Assembly (NCBI RefSeq): GCF_932526225.1
Contig: NC_064045.1
Span: 10,506,022 to 10,570,021, forward strand
Length of the DNA stretch: 64,000 bases
Direction of reading: 5' to 3'
Source: Nematostella vectensis
Taxonomy: Eukaryota; Cnidaria; Anthozoa; Actiniaria; Edwardsiidae
Both the position numbers and the translations under genes were made by a program. The notes beneath the pieces are model-generated. The model saw only the letters and a list, made by a program, of their open reading frames with translations, was not told the origin of the DNA and ran no database searches. Below are positions 57,971 through 64,000 of the stretch, piece by piece (positions within the stretch are counted from its first letter, which is position 1; the number at the start of each line of letters is the position of its first letter).

Positions 57971-60900
57971 TATCAACATCATCAATACCATCATCAACAA
58001 CACTAGTGTCATCGCCAGCTTTAACACCACCACCATCATCATCATCATCATCATTATCAACATCATCAATACCATCATCAACAACACTATTGTCTTCGCC
58101 AGCTTTAACACCATCACCGTCATAACCACAAACACCATTTTTTATCATCATTATCATTATCATTAATTACACAATTACCATATCCATCACCATCACCCTA
58201 GTCATGACCACCGGTATTTAGTATCATCTTCTCTACAGCCTGCTTTTAGCAAAGAGCTTTTGAAAAGCAAGCCGGCTCATGTCAAGTCATGTTTTACCCT
58301 TTGCGCTTGGTAAACAGGATATCATTGTTTTTAGAATCATATTTACTTCTTAGTTTGGGAGGCATTTTTTTTTCCATTTTCGTGGTTTTACGTTGTCTTG
58401 TAGTTTGTATTTATTGTTGCTGTAGCTGGCATCTTGCCTGGTATGGATTGTTCTTACTCCTCTTCGCATTTCCTGTACAATGCGTCTAACCCTTCCTTGC
58501 TCATAACCATTATTTTCAGGTCTGGAACGCAAACAACGGTCACTTATTAAATGAACTCGAGGCAGTAGAGGAACAGGAAGTGACAGGGATCACAGCTCTT
58601 CCGGCCAAGCACAAGATTCTCACTGTTGGCTGGAACCGCAAGATAGTGATATACTATGACGACAAGGAGGTAGGCAAGCAATATCACTAGATAGACACTG
58701 CATGATAGTAGTGATATACTATGACGGCAAGGAGGAACGCATGCAATATTACTAGATAGACATCGCATGATAGTAGTGATATACTATGACGACAAGGAGG
58801 AATGCATGCAATATCACTAGATAGACACCACATGATAGTAGTGATATACTATGACGACAAGGAGGAATGCATGCAATATCACTAGATAGACACCGCATGA
58901 TAGTAGTGATATACTATGACATGACGACAAGGAGGAATGCATGCAATATCACTAGATAGACACCACATGATAGTAGTGATATACTATGACGACAAGGAGG
59001 AATGCATGCAATATCACTAGATAGACACCGCATGATAGTAGTGATATACTATGACATGACGACAAGGAGGAATGCATGCAATATCACTAGATAGACGTCG
59101 CATGATAGTAGTGATATACTATGACTACAAGGAGGAATGCATGAAATATCACTAGATAGACACCGCATGATAGTAGTGATATACTATGACGACAAGGAGG
59201 AATGCATGAAATATCACTAGATAGACATCGCATGATAGTAGTGATATACTATGACGACAAGGAGGAATGCATGCAATATCACTAGATAGACACCGCATGA
59301 TAGTAGTGATATACTATGACTACAAGGAGGAATGCATGCAATATCACTAGATAGACACCGCATGATAGTAGTGATATACTATGACGACAAGGAGGAATGC
59401 ATGAAATATTACTAGATGGACACCGCATGATAGTAGTGATATACTATGACATGACGACAAGGAGGAATGCATGCAATATCACTAGATAGACACCGCATGA
59501 TAGTAGTGATATACTATGACGACAAGGAGGAATGCATTCAATATCACTAGATAGACACCGCATGATAGTAGTGATATACTATGACGACAAGGAGGAATGC
59601 ATGCAATATTACTAGATAGACACCGCATGATAGTAGTGATATACTATGACGACAAGGAGAAATGCATGCAATATCACTAGATAGACATCGCATGATAGTA
59701 GTGATATACTATGACATGACGACAAGGAGGAATGCATGCAATATTACTCGATAGACACCGCATGATAGTAGTGATATACTATGACGACAAGGAGGAATGC
59801 ATGCAATATCACTAGATAGACATCGCATGATAGTAGTGATATACTATGACGACAAGGAGGAATGCATGAAATATCACTAGATAGACATCGCATGATAGTA
59901 GTGATATACTATGACGACAAGGAGGAATGCATGCAATATCACTAGATAGACATCGCATGATAGTAGTGATATACTATGACATGACGACAAGGAGGTAGGC
60001 AAGCAATATTACTCGATAGACACCGCATGATAGTAGTGATATACTATGACATGACGACAAGGATGAATGCATGCAATATCACTAGATAGACACCGCATGA
60101 TAGTAGTGATATACTATGACGACAAGGAGGAATGCATGAAATATCACTAGATGGACATCGCATGATAGTAGTGATATACTATGACGACAAGGAGGAATGC
60201 ATGAAATATCACTAGATAGACATCGCATGATAGTAGTGATATACTATGACGACAAGGAGGAATGCATGAAATATCACTAGATAGACACCGCATGATAGTA
60301 GTGATATACTATGACGACAAGGAGGAACGCATGCAATATCACTAGATAGACATCGCATGATAGTAGTGATTTACTAATATGTACGCGCCCGTATATGGAT
60401 ATCGATAGACACCGTAAGAATGTTATATGGAAAATCATATACAATGCCCGTAAATAAGGAGATAGGGTTAGCATGATAGTGATATACTATGAGAACTTCA
60501 GTGACGACCACCATCTCCCATACTTGCAGACGTTTGTTATTCGGCCCGATGTGGGTTGGAAAGGAGGCCAGGTTCATCAGGACGACATCCTCGCCTCAGC
60601 CTACTGTTCGCCTAATCTTCTGGCCACGGGCAGCTTTGACGGGGACATCATACTGTGGAACCTGGATCGAGAGAAAATGATTCGAATACTGAAAAAGGGA
60701 TCTCGAAGCTTATTGTAAGTATACCTTAGGATGTGACATCATGATCGTTTAATTGTCTGCTTTTCGTATACTCATTGTGATTCTTCTATTTGCGTTTTTT
60801 TCCAGTAAGTCTAGAATAGAGAAGCTTGGCATGTTGGCATCTATAAAAGAAAAACAGAAGCTGAGGTGAGCCTAGCACTGGAGCACTGGAGCGTTTCTGG

Positions 60901-63900
60901 GTGGGCCAGAAAATAGGAACATTGATTTGTAGTATCCCTTCTAAACGATCCAAATGACTTTTAGTAAAACGGCTACGAAACTGTGGTTTGGTAGATTCTT
61001 GTTGGCTGATGACTTTGTTTTGCACAGACTTAGTTAAAGTTCTTAAAACCTTTCACTTATATCAATCTAGCCAAAACAAAGCATAGATAAACTTTCAAAT
61101 TCTGAAAAGGGAATTGAATTTGATTGAAATTTGAATTTTCTACAGATCTTTGAAAATTTTTCTGGCCGCGCGAAAGGAGATTGAATCGAGTTTTGGCGGG
61201 AAAATCTGAAACAACGTATTTTCCTTAAATGCGTTAAATTCAGAGACGGCAATACCACAAAATATTGGCGAATTGTTTTCTATTGCAATACTACCCACAA
61301 TGAAGCGAAGAATAATTTAAAGTCGAGAATTGTATGTGAAAAAAGAAAATATTTCTTTTGTTGTAGGTTTCAAAAACAGCGCGCGCTCGTGAGAATGTCG
61401 CCATTCTTGATTGCGCATGCAGCGTGCGCGCACAATGCAAAAAACAATTCAAAGACTAAAAAATATCTACTAAATTTTGCAGATTTGTTCCCTGAAGTTT
61501 AATAATTATTTGACTACCATGTTGAGATATAAAGATGACGGTAAAAGTTGTAACCACACAACGTTCTCCAGCAATAACTAAGAAGACATGAAGACGGGAA
61601 CCGGTTTAGCGCGCGCATATGTTTTCTCATGTAATTTGGTTGACATCTCGATCTGCGTCACAAATGACTGGACCCCGGGCCTTTCAGTTCACGGCCTTTT
61701 TCCCGAAATACCACAATATTACAGATTTTGAGTTATTCGCGCGAACGAGTGTTTTATAGGGTCCATAAGAACCAAATACCATTTGTACCATTTAATACCA
61801 TTTCCCAGTGACTTAGTAAGGAGAATTTTTGAAATAATCATATGCCCCTTTTGCAGGCGAAGAGAAACTAAAGCTGGCAATGCTGATTTCGACAAATATC
61901 TTTATGTAAACTCTCCCAATTACCTTGATGTTAAGTGACATAGTAAGGAGAATACTCAAGTTAATCAAGTTGCTCTTTTGCAGGCGAAAAGAAACTAAAG
62001 GCGGATGCTTGCCGGTCGACACCCTATTATTCCTCAGCTCCAGAGCGCAGTGGAAGACGCAAGACTCGGCCATTCTCGTATCTTCCGAGAGCGGCTCCCT
62101 GGAGTTCTGGTGTTTATATGGTGCTGCAAGACCAATGGGTGAGAAAAAAAGACATCAAGGAACACATTTATATTGTAGAGTTTTATTTTTTTCGATGGAC
62201 CCATGTCTCACTGCGGTTCGATAGAATAGACCGCTCAGCATATAAAATGTATCACCACGAATGGAGGGGGTGGGTGGGTGGGGATTACAAATAGTTTATG
62301 GAAGAGTCTGCCATGTAGGGGGAGATGAATTGAGCCACCAAGCAACCCCCTCCCCCCCCGCCCCATGTCCGATTCAATGATTTTTTTTTTGCGACGATTT
62401 TGTTACCTGTACTGTAGGCTTTGATAGTTTTTCCGGCACAAAAAACGCGAAAGCACGAAGTTCGCATATCACGGCCGTTATCTTTTGAAATCATAGTGAT
62501 GTAGACTGTGATGTTTACTGTGAGAGTATGTGGCAGTATATTGTTGATGCCTCCTTTTTGATTCCCAGGCATGTTTTACGCGGCGAGCGAGGACAGCGCG
62601 TCCGTGCTTGCCCTAGCAACCGATCCTAGCAACGACATTCTTGTGAGTGGCGACTCCGCTGGCCGGATCTCTGTGTGGGACATCACATCTTACTGCATAT
62701 CGCGGGCGGAGTCTATCATCGCTCAGGTGAATAAACTCGATACTCGTGTCACGTGATAACCCCGCGTTAAAAAGTATGATTTATAACAGATTGTTATTAG
62801 AATAATATTAATAATATTTATAAAATGAAATTAAGAACATTTATAAAACATTAAAAAGATTTATAAAATGATTGAGATAGTACGCGCGCTCCGATTGGCC
62901 TCATGGATCATGTGATGACAATTAATGTAAGAGAATTTGTTCATTATCTGTCAACAAACCTGTTAAATTATTTTTTGGGAAAGAACATTTCCCAGTTAAA
63001 AAAACAACACAGCCCTAGGGCTCTTAGAAGAGAGGTAAACCAAAAAGGATATCACAATAATCTATTAGAACAAAGCACTAGTGATTATATGGGAACTAAT
63101 ACTCCATTCATACTTATTTTATTCGTCGAATCTAAATACCTAAAGAGTCAGTTGCATTGCAACAACGATGCGATGGTCCCGGTAACAGTAAAATAAATGG
63201 AAAATAATAACGATTTTTAAATCGTTAAAACGATATTCTCTTTAAAGATTCGTTGTTTTTATCCCTGCCCCTATCGTTATGTCAAATGGGACTCTACACT
63301 GTTCCTCTTTGAATGGCGGAAACTGCTAATAGCGTTGATAATTCACTTTCTTTCTCTCGGTAGGTTTGGTCGACTACACAGCGCATGTCAAGTACGGACG
63401 ATTCCCCCGAGGGATCTCCCCCTTGCGTAATAAAATGGCACGCCCATGGGGGTGCTGTGGTGAGCCTGGAGGTCGTGTCACGTGATGAGAAATTGTTCCT
63501 AGTCTCCTCCTCGGTCGACTGCACGGCACGGTTGTGGACCCTTGATGGCAAGTACGTCGGCATGTTCGGCCAGGTACGTCACGTCGACGTCATTTCCGGT
63601 CGATGACGTAAATGCTATTTCCGGTTGACCACATTTGCATAATTTCGGGTTTAGTATGACGACATATCGGATTGAAGTTATATTTGTTTGATAAAGAATT
63701 GATTGAACAAGGGTACTCACTTGCGCTATTTTAAGGAGTGTCGGCCAGTCACTACTTTGTTTTTATTTTGTTATGAAAATACAAGGGTCTCTTTGCATGA
63801 GAACTTTAAAATCGCCATCCACAATTATGTTCACGTCTCCATTTTATTTCTTCCGCTTCCTCCACAGAAAATAATATACCTTGAATGAGCTCTTTAGTAA

Positions 63901-63985
63901 GTGGTTGCTCATCTCTGCTCTTTTTTCTTCTTCAGCAAACTGTGTGGGATATTGACGACACTTCGACTTACAGATACGCCGAATG
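45212..63985 (+). CDS. WDR49/WDR64/WDY-type EF-hand and WD40 repeat protein, partial (18 exons, gene continues)
   Basis: The exons are 45212-45415, 46576-46634, 49491-49779, 50577-50783, 51614-51842, 52508-52554, 52876-53013, 55502-55693 (acceptor within an array), 56251-56442, 56702-56956, 57578-57742, 58520-58669, 60530-60714, 60806-60865, 61984-62138, 62569-62726, 63364-63573 and 63936-63985. Every junction has GT-AG sites and agreeing phase; about 981 residues are encoded. An EF-hand loop (DIASDGMVDWDE, ~186-197) precedes WD40 blades: EGIIGVWSTELQLQ, NVIITGGVDHAVRVWNPYV, VITGCEGSVISFWDIETG, LLATGSFDGDIILWNLD, ILVSGDSAGRISVWDIT and FLVSSSVDCTARLWTLDGK. The layout and LGNVPLCLNYY and DWVRRVQYIP blocks match the WDR49/WDR64 and fly WDY family, often sperm- or cilium-associated. 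The function is inferred from the family. The last exon ends in phase 2 at the window edge. Confidence 0.92.
45713..45816. mobile_element. G-rich MITE fragment in intron 1 of the WD40 gene
   Basis: Two G runs bracket a short A-rich stretch, and the right end reads CACCCCCTGCTACGGCCCTG. This matches the inverted left end of the 21642-21806 element and fragments at 34000 and 51475. Confidence 0.55.
46635..49490. other. Intron 2 of the WD40 gene, no embedded gene seen
   Basis: A 2.9-kb AT-rich intron with a G run at 46748-46761 and a C run near 48802-48813. No exon or element could be defined. Confidence 0.45.
49491..50783 (+). CDS. EF-hand exons of the WD40 gene
   Basis: Exons 49491-49779 and 50577-50783 encode the N-terminal helical region (IRLEDQLEIHNLQELMYRF), an EF-hand-like first lobe (MTMQEFRDTLADILV) and a canonical-looking loop split by the intron (LFKK then VDIASDGMVDWDEFCTYMM). 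Loop positions 1, 5, 9 and 12 are D, D, D and E; position 3 is Ala, which may weaken calcium binding. Confidence 0.9.
49965..50185. repeat. 77-bp tandem repeat, three copies, in WD40 intron
   Basis: ATTGGCTTACTTCACAAAAC followed by (A/C)AAGGT-CCACGGTAGCGCGCGT recurs at about 49972, 50049 and 50126. Confidence 0.85.
50744..50960 (+). repeat. Three-copy duplication of an exon 3' end with its splice donor
   Basis: The last ~35 nt of exon 50577-50783 plus the donor (ATGAGATACGTCACAGTTAG then CAAG/GTGAATATG) is repeated at about 50834-50880, with an intact GTGAAT donor at 50871, and again at about 50919-50955, where the donor has become CTGGAT. The period is about 87 bp. Confidence 0.85.
51040..51208. 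mobile_element. Truncated inverted copy of the 647-876 MITE
   Basis: It ends with the same 29-bp terminus (TCTTAGCGCAAGTCCCCTAT, to 51208). The interior matches copy 1 in inverse orientation (GCTTTTAGC-GCAAAATAAC block). The other terminus is absent. Confidence 0.82.
51807..52135 (+). repeat. Three to four copies of an exon end and donor
   Basis: The end of exon 51614-51842 (CCACCCCGACATATACACCA then CAGTACCATCTGTGTG/GTGAGTG) is repeated at about 51893-51935 and 51970-52015, both with intact GTGAGTG donors. A degenerate fourth copy is near 52107-52145 (CCACTCTGACATGCGAACCG). Confidence 0.88.
53277..53534. mobile_element. MITE with 32-bp TIRs bounded by TTAA
   Basis: TTAAAGCCGCATTGTCACCA is inverted perfectly as TGGTGACAATGCGGCTTTAA at the right end. 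The TIR continues to GTTTACTTCCGG, 32 bp in all. TTAA at both edges suggests piggyBac-type targeting. It lies in the intron just before the 81-bp acceptor array. Confidence 0.88.
53580..55557 (+). repeat. 81-bp array carrying 24 copies of a splice acceptor and exon start
   Basis: Each unit is the end of an intron (TCTTATCTTTCCCTCCCCTC then CACAG) joined to the first 56 nt of exon 55502-55693 (GATATTAGTCTACACTCTCA onward to GGGGGTTATACACAG). Copies start at 53641 and then every 81 bp to 55502. One unit is 79 bp (near 55085), so only the six acceptors at 55097, 55178, 55259, 55340, 55421 and 55502 stay in frame with the exon. The intronic part is open in that frame, so a retained unit would add 27 residues (DISLHSQFLTHLPLGVIHS then LIFPSPPQ). 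Nearly every copy keeps its AG. Confidence 0.95.
56137..56215 (+). pseudogene. Diverged partial copy of the exon at 56251
   Basis: The sequence TGGTTGATTACAGCCACTCC continues CTTAATGTGATAGTAA and GGAGGGGTCGACCACGCTGT. It parallels the start of exon 56251-56442 (TGATTACAACCATTCCCTCA, then GGGAGGGGTTGACCACGCTGT). Frame and key residues are damaged. Confidence 0.75.
56487..56545 (+). pseudogene. Partial copy of the 3' end of the same exon
   Basis: TTCATCCTGAACTAGAGCAA then GTCTTCAGCTATGATAAGGAGGGG duplicates the end of exon 56251-56442 (TTCACCCCGGATTAGAGCAA). The donor is altered to GTTAGG. Confidence 0.8.
56957..57305 (+). repeat. 19-bp minisatellite beginning at a splice donor, about 18 copies
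   Basis: The first unit is the donor itself (GTAGGTCACGTAATTACCC), the second is GTAAGTCACGCAATCGCCTA, and later ones are GAAGTCACGCAATCGCCTA. The array starts exactly at the exon edge (56956/56957) and decays rightward. Confidence 0.9.
57760..58165. repeat. (ATC)n trinucleotide-rich tract
   Basis: About 400 bp of CATCAT/ATCATT/ACCATC triplets with an internal partial duplication (CATCATCAATACCATCATCA then ACAACACTA at about 57978 and 58062). False ORFs of poly-Ser and poly-Asp/Met type cross it. It sits in the intron right after exon 57578-57742. Confidence 0.95.
58646..60385 (+). repeat. 65-bp array carrying 27 copies of an exon end
   Basis: The unit contains the last ~25 nt of exon 58520-58669 (GTGATATACTATGACGACAA then GGAG) followed by GAATGCATGCAATATCACTA and GATAGACACCGCATGATAGTA. 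Spacing is 65 bp, with six 70-bp units carrying an extra ATGAC. The true donor is GTAGGC. In the copies it has mutated to GAATGC or GAACGC, except one GTAGGC at 59995. A final partial copy at about 60470-60492 (ATAGTGATATACTATGAG) leads directly toward the next exon. Confidence 0.95.
61808..62005 (+). repeat. Two-copy duplication of an acceptor and exon start
   Basis: AGTGACTTAGTAAGGAGAAT to CTTTTGCAG/GCGAAGAGAAACTAAAG (61808-61877) is repeated as AGTGACATAGTAAGGAGAAT to CTTTTGCAG/GCGAAAAGAAACTAAAG (61935-62002). The downstream copy supports the open exon 61984-62138. The upstream copy runs into divergent sequence without a matching exon. Confidence 0.88.
61984..63985 (+). CDS. C-terminal WD40 exons in the window
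   Basis: Exons 61984-62138, 62569-62726, 63364-63573 and 63936-63985 encode further blades: SAILVSSESGSLEFWCLYG, ILVSGDSAGRISVWDIT, and KWHAHGGAVVSLEVVSRDEK with SVDCTARLWTLDG. The conserved QTVWDIDDTSTYRYAEW tail block follows. In this family the protein continues beyond the last block, so the remaining exons lie past the window. Confidence 0.9.
62403..62490. mobile_element. Half copy of the 2386-2588 MITE
   Basis: CTGTAGGCTTTGATAGTTTT then CCGGCAC and CGAAGTTCGCATATCACGGCCG matches one arm of the element at 2386-2588. The second arm is missing. It lies in an intron of the WD40 gene. Confidence 0.75.
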
Positions 63986-64000
63986 GTAAAGGAAAATATA

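Noticed and set aside
57754-58163. Poly-Ser plus-strand ORF and poly-Met/poly-Asp minus-strand ORFs
   Set aside because: Translations of the ATC-rich tract in a WD40 intron.
58646-60385. CRISPR-like regular repeat array
   Set aside because: No unique spacers; units are contiguous tandem copies of an exon end in an animal gene.

Overview
This looks like a eukaryotic, animal window, most plausibly from an anthozoan cnidarian (a sea anemone such as Nematostella; an inference from gene content and genome style, not a database match). It has AT-rich intergenic DNA, spliced genes with GT-AG introns, many MITEs, SINE and non-LTR retrotransposon debris, and abundant minisatellites. The host genes were reconstructed by chaining exons whose splice sites and reading phases agree.

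Layout. (1) 74-2848, minus: a three-exon gene for a 177-residue protein with a CARD/death-fold-like centre. Its introns carry a 56-bp tandem repeat and two MITEs, one with a 9-bp target duplication. (2) 4.1-7.0 kb: a 24-bp minisatellite and inverted-repeat elements. (3) 7886-14467, minus: a complete seven-exon MRTF (myocardin-related transcription factor) gene with three RPEL motifs, basic region, SAP domain, Gln-rich tract and acidic C-terminal activation region. A second, phase-compatible first coding exon lies at 19042-19126. (4) 22105-23097, minus: an intronless-CDS class A GPCR. Duplicated remnants of its 3' end lie next to it, and a remnant of its 5' flank lies at about 17.3 kb. (5) 23.8-24.8 kb, minus: probable exons of an unidentified gene. 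(6) 25929-41987: a 16-kb segment bounded by long terminal inverted repeats and a perfect 9-bp target-site duplication, i.e. one large (Mutator-like?) transposon. It holds a 683-bp nested element, non-LTR retrotransposon pieces on both strands, a SINE, a foldback element and a possible terminal exon. (7) 45212 to beyond 64000, plus: the first 18 exons of a WDR49/WDR64/WDY-type EF-hand plus WD40 protein; about 981 residues are encoded here and the gene runs off the window.

The most unusual feature is inside the WD40 gene. At least seven of its exon-intron junctions have been tandemly duplicated together with the splice site. The extremes are an 81-bp (27-codon) array of 24 splice acceptors at 53.6-55.5 kb and a 65-bp array of 27 copies of an exon end at 58.6-60.4 kb. 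The 16-kb element and these junction arrays are the two things most worth following up.
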